Of a stretch of 64,000 nucleotides of DNA, positions 34,232 through 42,174 are shown one piece after another; position 1 is the first letter of the stretch; each line of letters begins with the position of its first letter. The DNA is from BOG-908 sp963850605 (GTDB lineage Bacteria; Pseudomonadota; Alphaproteobacteria; Acetobacterales; Acetobacteraceae), in NCBI GenBank assembly GCA_963850605.1, contig CAWKLX010000002.1, positions 1 to 64,000 on the forward strand, in the 5' to 3' direction. Under the pieces are notes generated by a model. That model saw only the letters and a program-made list of their open reading frames with translations, was not told the origin of the DNA and searched no databases. The position numbers were made by a program, and so were the translations under genes.

Positions 34232-34534
34232 ATGCGTCCAGTTCTCAATGCGGCCGTATTTGAAATTGTCGGCATACACTTTCGGCACATGCACCCGCAC
34301 CGGCGGCAGCTCTACATCGTAGGCCAGGCCATGCTTCTCGGCATAGGCGACCGCCTCCTCCTTGGTGGGGAAATGCAGGTGAACCTGCGCCTGCGTGTCA
34401 CCGCTGCCGAACCAGCCCATCAGCGGGTCCTGGCGGCGGGGTTCGGACGGTTCCCATTCCAGCGCCCATTGCGTGGTGTAAGCGGTGCCGGACTGCATGG
34501 CGGTCTTGGGCTGCTGGAAGATGCGCGCGCGCAT
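34229..34534 (-). CDS. NDUFS4-type complex I accessory subunit
   Basis: A 101-residue homologue of the supernumerary NADH:ubiquinone oxidoreductase subunit NDUFS4 (18 kDa), present in alphaproteobacteria and mitochondria. It opens MRARIFQQPKTAMQSG, then WALEWEP.., DPLMGWFGSGDTQAQVHLHF and the KEEAVAYAEKHGL helix, ending KYGRIENWTH. GAGG five bases before the ATG at 34534 favours this start over a TTG at 34552. It sits between two tRNA genes, away from any nuo operon in the window. Confidence 0.88.
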   Translation of the reverse strand: MRARIFQQPKTAMQSGTAYTTQWALEWEPSEPRRQDPLMGWFGSGDTQAQVHLHFPTKEEAVAYAEKHGLAYDVELPPVRVHVPKVYADNFKYGRIENWTH

Positions 34535-34554
34535 GACTGCCTCATATGCCAAAA

Positions 34555-34631
34555 TGGTCGGGGCGAGAGGATTCGAACCTCCGGCCCCCTGCTCCCAAAG
34601 CAGGTGCTCTACCAGGCTGAGCTACGCCCCG
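34555..34631 (-). tRNA. tRNA-Pro (anticodon UGG)
   Basis: The minus strand gives acceptor CGGGGCG/CGCCCCG, D-arm TAGCTCAGCCTGGTAGAGCA, anticodon stem-loop CCTGC-TTTGGGA-GCAGG with anticodon TGG, and T-arm GGAGG-TTCGAAT-CCTCT. Encoded CCA at 34555-34557. Confidence 0.95.
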
Positions 34632-34680
34632 TGCCGCCGCGGGTTCTATCGCAGGCCTCCCCGGAAAGATAGAAGCCGCT

Positions 34681-34715
34681 CTGGTCACTGAGAGCTGATC
34701 GCTGATAGCTGCTCT
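34681..34715 (+). repeat. Second CTGA-type heptamer array
   Basis: Five heptamers in tandem: CTGGTCA, CTGAGAG, CTGATCG, CTGATAG, CTGCTCT. Same orientation and same total length as the array at 34197-34231. It abuts the start codon of the glycosyltransferase gene at 34717 and occupies the place of its ribosome-binding site. Confidence 0.6.
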
Positions 34716-34716
34716 G

Positions 34717-35763
34717 ATGCGGATTCTGCATGTGGGCAATTTCGGGTCGCGGGCCAAGGGCGCGTTCCTGCACTCGGTCGCGCCGAAACTCAGCCGCGGC
34801 ATGGTCCGCAACGGTCATCAGGTCGTGGATTTCTCCGACCGCGACGTGGCTCGCGCCGGCACACCCTTCGGCGCCCGCAAGCTGGGCGGCGCCCACGCCA
34901 ATCGCATGCTGCTTCGCCTGGCGCACGACATGCGGCCCGACCTGCTGATCCTGGGCCATGCCGACACCATCACCTCCGGCACTCTGGCCGAGATACGCCG
35001 CTTCCTGCCGGCGCTACTTGTGTTGCAATGGAACGTGGACCCGCTCTTCGAGCCCGATAATATCTTTCGAATACGCAGCAAGCTCGACATGGTCGACGCG
35101 ACGCTCGTCTCGACCGCCGGCGAGGCGCTGGCCCCGCTGCGCCGACCGGGCATGGCGCTCGGTTTTTTGCCGAACCCGGTCGACGTCTCCATCGAGAGCG
35201 GGCGCGCCGATCTCTCGGCCGATCTCCCCCACGACCTGTTTTTCGCCTGCGGCCACCCCAGCCGCCCGCGCCGCAGCCTGTTCGGCCGCGACTGGGACAT
35301 GGGGGATTTCGTCGGCCACCTGCGCCACGCTGTGCCAGGCCTGCGCGCCAAACTCGCCGGGCTGGAGGGCCAGCCGCATCTGACCGGCGCCGCCTACCAG
35401 GACGTGTTGGGACATTGCGCGGCCGGGCTGAACATCAGCCGCCGCCAGGATTTCTATCTGTACAGCAGCGACCGCCTGGCCCACATGGTCGGTAACGGCC
35501 AGGCCATCCTGATCGACACCGCCACCGGCTACGGCGATCTGTTCGGCGAGGACGAGATGGCGTTCTTCTCCACCATGGACGAGCTGGCCGCCCATCTGCG
35601 CCGCATGATGGCCGAGCCCGCCTGGCGCCAGGCACTCGCCACCGCCGGCCGGGCCCGCTACATGGCCCTGTTCAACGAGACGCTGATCGCACGGTATGTG
35701 ATCGACGTCGCGCTAGGGGCCTGCCGCCCAAGCGATTATGCGTGGCCAACCCTGGTCGCCTGA
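34717..35763 (+). CDS. CgeB-like glycosyltransferase
   Basis: A 348-residue protein with a GT-B-like plan: N-terminal MRILHVGNFGSRAKGAF, a central FLPNPVDVSIESG, then FACGHPSRPRR and a C-terminal region ISRRQDFYLYSSDRLAHMVG with a donor-site-like acidic loop GYGDLFGEDEMAFF and a terminal helix bundle. It resembles the CgeB/group 1 glycosyltransferases that modify cell-surface glycans. The adjacent O-antigen ligase-like gene 15 bases downstream supports a role in polysaccharide or lipopolysaccharide synthesis. Sugar and acceptor are unknown. Confidence 0.72.
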   Translation: MRILHVGNFGSRAKGAFLHSVAPKLSRGMVRNGHQVVDFSDRDVARAGTPFGARKLGGAHANRMLLRLAHDMRPDLLILGHADTITSGTLAEIRRFLPALLVLQWNVDPLFEPDNIFRIRSKLDMVDATLVSTAGEALAPLRRPGMALGFLPNPVDVSIESGRADLSADLPHDLFFACGHPSRPRRSLFGRDWDMGDFVGHLRHAVPGLRAKLAGLEGQPHLTGAAYQDVLGHCAAGLNISRRQDFYLYSSDRLAHMVGNGQAILIDTATGYGDLFGEDEMAFFSTMDELAAHLRRMMAEPAWRQALATAGRARYMALFNETLIARYVIDVALGACRPSDYAWPTLVA

Positions 35764-35778
35764 AGGACCGCCCACCGC

Positions 35779-36936
35779 GTGACGATCGCCGAACGCCTGG
35801 CCGCCCTGCGCCCCACGCCTGTGCTGGCCGGCGCGTTCCTGGCCTTCGTGGCCGCTGCTTTCCTGCTGCCCACCGAGCCGGCCTACGCCCTGGTGTTCTA
35901 TCTGGCCGTGGTACCCTGCACGCTGGCCCGGGCGCGCCACGGGAGCGCGGTGCAGGATCGCGGCTACGCAGTCGCCGTGGCTCTGATCTACTGGTCGGCC
36001 GCCACCCTGCTCTGGGGCCGGGATGACGGGCATCGCTGGGTCCGGTTCATGGTCAATTCGGTCATGACCGCCCTGTTCGTCGACGCCATGATGTGGGTGC
36101 TGCGCGAGCCGGCGAACCGGGCGCGGCTGGCCGATGTGCTGATTTGGGCCGGGGCGGCCAACGCCGTCCTGTCCGTCGCGCTTGGTTTTCTGGTGCGGCA
36201 CGATGGCAACCGGCTACATGGCTGGGGGGTGACCTCGCATCCCATCCTGGGCGCCTCCGCCATGCTGGCCGCCTATCTTGCGGCACTCTGCCGTGTTCTC
36301 ACCGTGAAACGGTGGCGCGCAGCGCATGCAGCGGCGGCACTCGCCATGGCCGGCTTCGTGGTGCTGACCGCCAGCCGCGGCCCGTTGCTGGCCGGCACGG
36401 CCGCCACCCTGTTCCTATGCGCGGCGGGGCCATGGCGCTGGCGCGCGCTCTGCGGCCTGGCGGCTTTGGCCGGTGTCTGGTTGCTGTTGCCGGCCGGTCT
36501 GCGCCACCATCAGGCAGACGTGCTGGTCGCCCGCGGCGCCTCGCACCGGTTCGAGATCTGGCACCGAACGCTTCAGATGGTGGCCCAGCATCCGGTGCTG
36601 GGCAACGGCCTGGCCGCCAACCTGGACCTGCCTGGCATGACGTTCCCGCACGACCTGTATCTGTCGGTGCTGTTCTATAGTGGCGCGATCGGCCTGCTGC
36701 TGTTTGCGCTGCTGGCCGGTATTGTCACCTGGCGTCTGGCGCACGACCGCGGTTGCGATGATGCGGCGCGGCGGGACTGGCTGTGGATGGTGGCGTTGTG
36801 GATGAGCACGCTGCTCTCCGGACTGACCGACCTCGGCCAGATCACCAAGGGGCCCGGCCCGATGTGGTTCATTTTCTGGCTGCCAGTGGGCCTCGTTCTC
36901 GCGCGCAAGCGGGTTAGCCCACCCGCAGCAGCCTAG
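35779..36936 (+). CDS. O-antigen ligase family protein (WaaL-like)
   Basis: A 385-residue membrane protein with about ten hydrophobic segments. The large periplasmic loop (residues about 235-300) contains ASHRFEIWHRTLQMVAQHPV, LGNGL and the His-containing FPHDLYLSVLF, which are typical of the Wzy_C/O-antigen ligase family. These join polymer chains to lipid A-core or other acceptors. It follows the glycosyltransferase and was started at GTG 35779. Its 3' end overlaps the convergent metallopeptidase gene by 23 bases. Confidence 0.8.
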   Translation: MTIAERLAALRPTPVLAGAFLAFVAAAFLLPTEPAYALVFYLAVVPCTLARARHGSAVQDRGYAVAVALIYWSAATLLWGRDDGHRWVRFMVNSVMTALFVDAMMWVLREPANRARLADVLIWAGAANAVLSVALGFLVRHDGNRLHGWGVTSHPILGASAMLAAYLAALCRVLTVKRWRAAHAAAALAMAGFVVLTASRGPLLAGTAATLFLCAAGPWRWRALCGLAALAGVWLLLPAGLRHHQADVLVARGASHRFEIWHRTLQMVAQHPVLGNGLAANLDLPGMTFPHDLYLSVLFYSGAIGLLLFALLAGIVTWRLAHDRGCDDAARRDWLWMVALWMSTLLSGLTDLGQITKGPGPMWFIFWLPVGLVLARKRVSPPAAA

Positions 36937-37615
36937 GCCCCTCCGCCGCCAGCCACGCCTGTGCCCGCACCCGGTGCGGCGACAGCGTCTCCGTCAGTGC
37001 CCAGAATGCCGGGCCGTGGTTCATGTGCCGCAGGTGCGCCACCTCATGCGCCACCACGTAGTCCTGCACGTAAGGGGGCGCCATCAGCAGGCGCCAGCAG
37101 AACATCAGCACGCCGTCAGCCGAGCAGCTGCCCCAGCGGCTGGCCGTGTCCTTGACCGTGACGCGCCGGACCGGAAGGCCGGCACCTGCCGCCTTCGCCA
37201 TCGCTTGGCCGGCGAAACGGCGACGCGCTTCTGCGCGCAGGAAGTCGGCTACACGGCGCGGCAGGAAGGCGGCGTCGCCGGCCACATGCAGAGCGCCATC
37301 CTGCAGCCACGCCCCACCGCGAGCGCCGGGCAGATGGCGTATCGTGTGGTCAGCGCCGTCGATCATGACCGTCGCGCCATGCGCGAACGGCTCCGGCCGT
37401 GGCAGGGCGGCCAACCTCGCAGACACCCAATCCGCATGTTGCCGCAGAAGCGCGATGCCGGCCGAACGCCCGGCGCGCAGTGGCAGGGTCACCACCACTT
37501 CGCCCTGTTGAGCGTCGATGCGCAAGGTTATCCGGCGCGCGCGCGCATGGCGTCGCCAGCGTACCGTGGCCGGTCCGCCTGGCAGGCTGAGCAACTCTGG
37601 TGAGAGGTGTTGCAC
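36914..37615 (-). CDS. YgjP-like M48 metallopeptidase
   Basis: A 233-residue protein of the DUF45/YgjP family. The zinc site is visible as VAHEVAHLRHMNHGPAFW near residues 188-205, with the HExxH variant HEVAH and a third His-containing loop. WGSCS.DGVLMFCWRL precedes it, as in the family. YgjP proteins are predicted zinc peptidases of unknown substrate. Oriented against the O-antigen ligase gene and upstream of no obvious partner. Confidence 0.85.
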   Translation of the reverse strand: MQHLSPELLSLPGGPATVRWRRHARARRITLRIDAQQGEVVVTLPLRAGRSAGIALLRQHADWVSARLAALPRPEPFAHGATVMIDGADHTIRHLPGARGGAWLQDGALHVAGDAAFLPRRVADFLRAEARRRFAGQAMAKAAGAGLPVRRVTVKDTASRWGSCSADGVLMFCWRLLMAPPYVQDYVVAHEVAHLRHMNHGPAFWALTETLSPHRVRAQAWLAAEGPRLLRVG

Positions 37616-37650
37616 GGACGCAGCTTGGCCGGCGCCGGCAAGTCGGGCAA

Positions 37651-38151
37651 TCAGCCCGCCACTACCTCGATGCCGGCCAGGCCGCTGGCCAGCAGGCGGA
37701 GCAGGTCGGGCAACGCCAGCGCCACGCAGCCCTCCGTCGGGCTTCCATCGGCGGCCGATACATGCAGGAAGATCGCCGACCCCGCCCCGCGAACCGCCGG
37801 GCGGTCGTTCCAGCCCAGCACCCCGACGACATCATAGACGCCGTCACGCCGCCACAACTCCTCATGGCTTCCTGGATGGGGCAGGCGGACGCGCGTGTTG
37901 TAGGCCGGCTCGGCGGGGTCATCGCACCAGCCATCCTCGGGCGCGATCGGCTCGGCCGGCAGGATGGTTTTCGGTCGCGCGACCCTGTCCGCGCGGTAGA
38001 GTACGCGGCGCAGGGGCAGGCGCCCGGCCGGCGTGGCGCCATCCCCCTCCCGCTTGTGACGGGTGATCCCGCTTCGTCCCACCTGCGCGCGGAACACATC
38101 CCGGCCGCAGCGCAGCAGGAGATCCGGACCGATTGTCGCCCAGTCAGCCAA
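37651..38151 (-). CDS. L,D-transpeptidase (YkuD-like) family protein
   Basis: A 166-residue protein with the YkuD catalytic fold. It contains RHKREGDGATPAGRLPLRRV near residues 36-55, DGWCDDP, then SAIFLHVSAADGSPTEGCVA near 128-147 with the conserved His and the nucleophile Cys of GCVAL. The family crosslinks peptidoglycan or anchors proteins to it. No signal peptide is seen with the TTG start at 38151, which overlaps the ribA stop by eight bases. The proposed start is not certain. An intracellular or leaderless form would be unusual for an active enzyme. Confidence 0.75.
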   Translation of the reverse strand: MADWATIGPDLLLRCGRDVFRAQVGRSGITRHKREGDGATPAGRLPLRRVLYRADRVARPKTILPAEPIAPEDGWCDDPAEPAYNTRVRLPHPGSHEELWRRDGVYDVVGVLGWNDRPAVRGAGSAIFLHVSAADGSPTEGCVALALPDLLRLLASGLAGIEVVAG

Positions 38152-39316
38152 GCAGGTGCCCCAAGCGGCGGGCCTTGGTCTCCAGATAAGAATCGTTGAC
38201 GCCGTTGGCGGCGATGGCGTGGCTGACCCGGCCCACCACGTCGATGCCACGCTGTGCCAGACCCGCCACCTTGTCCGGATTGTTGGTCAGCAAACGCACC
38301 CGCGTGATCCCCAGCCGCTTCAACATGGTAGCGGCAGCCGAAAAGCTGCGCTCGTCGGCGCCATAGCCCAACGCGCGATTGGCATCCAGCGTATCCAGTT
38401 TCGGCCCGCCATCCAGCCCGTCCTGCAACGCGTAAGCGCGCAGCTTGTTGACCAGGCCGATGCCGCGCCCTTCCTGCGCCATGTACAGAAGCACGCCGGC
38501 GCCCTCGGCCGCCATGCGGCGGATCGCCTGGTGTAATTGCGGCCCGCAATCGCAACGCAGGCTGCCGAGCAGGTCGCCGGTGAAACACTCGGAATGGATG
38601 CGGACCAGCGGCGCCTGGCCGCCGGAGGGCGCCTCCTCCGGTCGCCCGATCAGCACGGCCAGGTGCTCTATGCCGCCATCGGCGGGGCGGAACGCCACGA
38701 CGCGCGCGTCCCCGGCGGCCTGCAACGGCACGTGCGCCGAGGCCGCCTGCACCAGCCCCAGCGCGGTGATCTGCGGGTAGGTGAGAATGTCGGCGCCGTC
38801 GACTTGCAGCAGCCCAGTGCAGGCTGGCCCGGCCGCTGCGTCGGCTACCAGCACGGCCGGCAGCAGACGTCCGAGCTTGGCCAGCAGCAGCGCCGCGCGC
38901 CCGCTCTCCTCCGGCCACGCCAACGCATTCGCCCGGCCGGACATGACCTTGCCACGCGTCGGATCGGCCAGGGCGCGCAGGCGACCGACATCGAGATCTT
39001 CGGAGCGCAGCGCCAGGGCAACCGTCGCCTGATCACGATCGGCAGCGCCGGCCATCCACGGCTTTCCATCCAGCCCCGCCGCGCGTGACGACGCGACAAG
39101 CAGGGCGGGGGCGCCACCAGGCGCCATGGCGGCCTGGAATTCTTCCAGCGTGGCCGGGCTTGCCGTCTCGGCCGCCAATACCAGCAGCGGCGCTGCATCT
39201 TCGGACCGAAGCACGACGGCGATGCCGCGGCGCAGATCGCCGACGGCGCGATCGACGGTGCGTGGACCTGCCCCCATCCCGGCGGCGGGCCCGGTCAGCC
39301 CAAAACTGTGGTTCAT
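38144..39316 (-). CDS. ribA: GTP cyclohydrolase II with N-terminal extension
   Basis: The C-terminal 200 residues of this 390-residue protein are a complete GTP cyclohydrolase II, the first step of riboflavin synthesis. The zinc site is SECFTGDLLGSLRCDCG with three Cys near residues 245-260, and the GTP-binding and catalytic region has MAQEGRGIGLVNKLRAYALQ and TLDANRALGYGADERS. The N-terminal half (1-190) looks like a decayed RibB (DHBP synthase) domain: RGIAVVLRSED is recognisable but the acidic metal-site motif is missing. It is divergent from the response regulator. Confidence 0.87.
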   Translation of the reverse strand: MNHSFGLTGPAAGMGAGPRTVDRAVGDLRRGIAVVLRSEDAAPLLVLAAETASPATLEEFQAAMAPGGAPALLVASSRAAGLDGKPWMAGAADRDQATVALALRSEDLDVGRLRALADPTRGKVMSGRANALAWPEESGRAALLLAKLGRLLPAVLVADAAAGPACTGLLQVDGADILTYPQITALGLVQAASAHVPLQAAGDARVVAFRPADGGIEHLAVLIGRPEEAPSGGQAPLVRIHSECFTGDLLGSLRCDCGPQLHQAIRRMAAEGAGVLLYMAQEGRGIGLVNKLRAYALQDGLDGGPKLDTLDANRALGYGADERSFSAAATMLKRLGITRVRLLTNNPDKVAGLAQRGIDVVGRVSHAIAANGVNDSYLETKARRLGHLLG

Positions 39317-39496
39317 CCTGTGGCCGCTTGCGATCCGCTATCCGTCCGCCATAGGTCGGACATCTGCGGGCGTAAACAAGGTCGGGCAGCGCACGCGGCT
39401 GTCGCGTAAAAAGTTTTGCAACGATATAGCGCGCAAGGGCTTAGCACTTGCAATGAACGCGCAGCCAGTCCGGCTGGCGCACTTGGAGAACACCAG

Positions 39497-40204
39497 ATGT
39501 CGGGCGAACGGCCCATCCTGATCGTCGATGACGACCGCTCCCTGCGCGAGGAGCTGGCGGCGCAGCTGCGCGTGGACGGCGAGTTCACTGCCGACGAGGC
39601 GGGCACGTTGGGCGAGGCGGGCACCAAGATACGCAAGCACGAGGCGCGGTTCGACGCGATCATCCTGGATGTAGGGCTGCCGGACGGTGACGGGCGCGAT
39701 CTGTGCGCCGAACTGCGCAAGCAGGGTCTGCGCATGCCGATCATTATGTTGACCGGCTCGGATGAGGAGGCCGACGTGGTACGCGGCCTGGAATCCGGCG
39801 CCAACGACTATATCGCCAAGCCGTTCAGGCTGAACGAGCTGCTGGCCAGGTTGCGCGCCCAGTTGCGGATTTTCGAGAACTCCGAAGATGCGGTCTTTAC
39901 GATCGGTCCCTACACGTTCCGGCCTTCGGCGAAGCTGCTGCAGGAGCCGCTGCGCAACCGCCGCATCCGGTTGACGGAGAAAGAGGCGGCGATCCTGAAA
40001 TTCCTGTATCGGGCCGGCACCAAGCCGGTAGCCCGCCAAATACTCCTCAACGAGGTCTGGGGTTACAACGCGGCGGTCACCACGCACACGCTCGAGACCC
40101 ACATCTATCGATTAAGGCAGAAGATCGAGCCGGATCCGGCCAATGCGCGGCTGCTGGTCACGGAAGGCGGTGGCTACCGGCTGGATCCAGCGGCGAACGC
40201 ATAA
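39497..40204 (+). CDS. OmpR-family response regulator
   Basis: A 235-residue two-domain regulator. The receiver has the acidic pocket VDDD near residues 10-13, phospho-acceptor Asp58 in ILDVGLPDGDG, and Lys in YIAKPF near 107. A winged-helix DNA-binding domain follows, with LTEKEAAILKFLYRAG, LLNEVWGYNAAV and THTLETHIYRLRQKIEPDP. TTGGAGAA lies upstream of the ATG at 39497. No histidine kinase is adjacent, so the partner is unknown. The 180-base gap to ribA contains an AT-richer TAAAAAGTTTTGCAACGATA stretch that could carry promoters. Confidence 0.88.
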   Translation: MSGERPILIVDDDRSLREELAAQLRVDGEFTADEAGTLGEAGTKIRKHEARFDAIILDVGLPDGDGRDLCAELRKQGLRMPIIMLTGSDEEADVVRGLESGANDYIAKPFRLNELLARLRAQLRIFENSEDAVFTIGPYTFRPSAKLLQEPLRNRRIRLTEKEAAILKFLYRAGTKPVARQILLNEVWGYNAAVTTHTLETHIYRLRQKIEPDPANARLLVTEGGGYRLDPAANA

Positions 40205-40205
40205 G

Positions 40206-40991
40206 TCACGCGTCCAGCTCGAGCATGACCGGGACGTGGTCGCTGGTTTGCGGCCAGTCGCGTGCGTCCTTCAGGATCTCATAGCGGCGCAGGTGGGGGA
40301 TCAAGTCGCGGCTGGTCCAGATGTGGTCCAGCCGGCGGCCGCGGTTGGATCGGCGCCAATCCTGGTTGCGATATGACCACCAGGTATAAAGTTTCTCGTC
40401 GGCCGGCACGAAATGGCGGATCGCGTCATGGAACCCGGCCGCCTGCCAGTCGGCCATTCGTGCCACCTCGACAGGCGTGTGGCTGACCACGCCTAACAGC
40501 TGCTTGTGGCTCCACACGTCGTGCTCAAGCGGTGCGATGTTGAGGTCGCCCACCAGCACCGTGCCCGGCGGCACGCCACGCGCGGCAAACCAGGCGGTTG
40601 CCTCGGCTACGAAATCCAGTTTGTGGGCAAATTTCGGGTTTTCGGCGCGGTCTGGCACGTCGCCGCCGGCCGGCACGTAGAAATTGTGCAGCTCGATAGC
40701 GCCGTCCACGCGCACTGCCAGATGCCGGCAATCGCCACGTGCGCACCAGTCCGGCGATTCCAGCTCCTCAACCGGCAGCCGCGACAGGATGGCGACGCCG
40801 TTGTAGCCCTTCATGCCCCGCCTGGACACGTGCGGAAAACCCAGGCGCGCCGGTGCGTCGTCCGGAAACAGGTGGTCGGGCACCTTGGTCTCCTGCAGGC
40901 AGATCACATCGGGTTCCAGCGCCGCCACCAGCCGGTCCAGCAGGTTTTGGCGCAGGCGGAGCGAGTTGATGTTCCAGGTGACGATGCGCAT
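40206..40991 (-). CDS. xthA: Exodeoxyribonuclease III
   Basis: A 261-residue AP endonuclease/3'-exonuclease of base-excision repair. Motifs are MRIVTWNINSLRLR at the start, DVICLQETKV with the metal-binding Glu near 33, GYNGVAILSR, VLVGDLNIAPLEHDVW with Asp-Asn near 150, YTWWSYR, and the terminal SDHVPVMLELDA with catalytic Asp-His. The ATG at 40991 gives the conserved N-terminus. It ends one base after the convergent response-regulator gene. Confidence 0.93.
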   Translation of the reverse strand: MRIVTWNINSLRLRQNLLDRLVAALEPDVICLQETKVPDHLFPDDAPARLGFPHVSRRGMKGYNGVAILSRLPVEELESPDWCARGDCRHLAVRVDGAIELHNFYVPAGGDVPDRAENPKFAHKLDFVAEATAWFAARGVPPGTVLVGDLNIAPLEHDVWSHKQLLGVVSHTPVEVARMADWQAAGFHDAIRHFVPADEKLYTWWSYRNQDWRRSNRGRRLDHIWTSRDLIPHLRRYEILKDARDWPQTSDHVPVMLELDA

Positions 40992-41091
40992 GGCCCGGGC
41001 CTGCCGCAGCGCGCGTGCGCCTGCAACCTCGTCTTCATCTTTTCGGTTCAAAATCGGCCACCGCAACAAGGCTGACGGAGCTTTCCCCGGG

Positions 41092-42174
41092 GTGACGCCG
41101 CTCGACGACCGCAACTGGCAGCCGGCCACGTTCCGTGAACGCGGGGCTGCCGTAGGCTTCACCAGCCCCCTGCTGGCCGGCGCGCGGATCCGCCATGCGG
41201 AACGGCGGTGCGAGCTGGTGGTGCCGCACCCGGGCGGCGCGCGCGGCGTATATATCTTCGCGATCGGCTCGCTCTGTGAATTCTGCGTGCCGACCCTGCA
41301 CGACCAGCGCGTTGCGGTGCGTTTGGCCGCGCTGCGGACCCTTTGCCCCGCCGCGGTGCGCGAAGTGGCCCGTGCGGTGGCGCTCGAGGGCGCGGCGGGA
41401 AGGGCTGCAGCCGCTGCTGCGCGACAGGCTGCCGCTCAGGAGGATGAGGCCGCGTCGCGCGCGCAAACGGCGTTATTCACGTCCATAGTCGCGCAGACCG
41501 GCGCAAGCGGCGGGATTGCACCGGATCTTCACGCGACGGAGGCGGTGCTGAGGCTGGCCCGCCGCACCGGCCGCGATGCTGATGCCGTGCGCGCCGACAT
41601 CACACGCCTCTCAAACGCACTCGCCCGCTCCGGTTTGGATATGCCGGGGTTGGATGGGATGCGCGGCAGGTGCGCCCGCCTGCTGGACCAGATCGCGGCA
41701 ATGCGCACGGGCATACTGGGCTGGGCGTCGGCCGGCGCACCGGATAGTCCGGCGGTCGCCTTGACCCAGGCCGCTTCCTGCATGCACGCGGCGGGGCAGC
41801 GCCTGCTGGCGTCAACGCAGGCGTTGCTGGTGGACCAGGCGGCGCTGCTGCAAGCCTGGGCCGCCAATCCCGACGGGGTCGCGGCCAGACTGGGCCGGGT
41901 GGATTGGTTGCTCGACGGGTGGGAGCATTTCTGCCTGCTCTGGCAGCTTGCCGAGACCGACGATCAGCGCGCCGGGGCGGCGGCTGAACTCATGTCCCTT
42001 CTGGCCCCCTTGCCGCTGGAGGCGGAGCCGTGGCTGGGCAAATCGTCGGAGGCGCTGGCGCCGCTCCGGCCGAGGCGGGCGCCGGGCACGGGCAGCCGTC
42101 TCTCGCCACGCCCGCCAAGCCAATTGGTGGCGCTGATCGCGCGCAACGAGCGTATCCGGGCGCAGGCGGCGTGA
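41092..42174 (+). CDS. Conserved-looking protein of unknown function (360 aa)
   Basis: I do not recognise a named family. The N-terminal part (residues 1-90) looks globular, with FTSPLLAGARIRHAERRCEL and VVPHPGGARGVYIFAIGSL. Residues about 95-145 are an Ala-rich predicted coiled coil, and the rest is helical with repeated Ala/Leu segments. I chose the GTG at 41092 (GGAG about 11 bases upstream), 100 bases from the divergent xthA. Its stop overlaps the GTG start of the next gene. The pair appears to be an operon; a Rhodospirillales-restricted cellular role is likely but unproven. Confidence 0.6.
   Translation: MTPLDDRNWQPATFRERGAAVGFTSPLLAGARIRHAERRCELVVPHPGGARGVYIFAIGSLCEFCVPTLHDQRVAVRLAALRTLCPAAVREVARAVALEGAAGRAAAAAARQAAAQEDEAASRAQTALFTSIVAQTGASGGIAPDLHATEAVLRLARRTGRDADAVRADITRLSNALARSGLDMPGLDGMRGRCARLLDQIAAMRTGILGWASAGAPDSPAVALTQAASCMHAAGQRLLASTQALLVDQAALLQAWAANPDGVAARLGRVDWLLDGWEHFCLLWQLAETDDQRAGAAAELMSLLAPLPLEAEPWLGKSSEALAPLRPRRAPGTGSRLSPRPPSQLVALIARNERIRAQAA

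Noticed and set aside
34102..34631. tRNA genes as possible integration site of a mobile element
   Set aside because: No integrase and no repeated tRNA 3' end was found in the window.
37662..38918. 418-codon minus-strand frame overlapping ribA and the L,D-transpeptidase gene
   Set aside because: It shows Arg/Gly-rich shadow composition and spans two well-supported genes in other frames.
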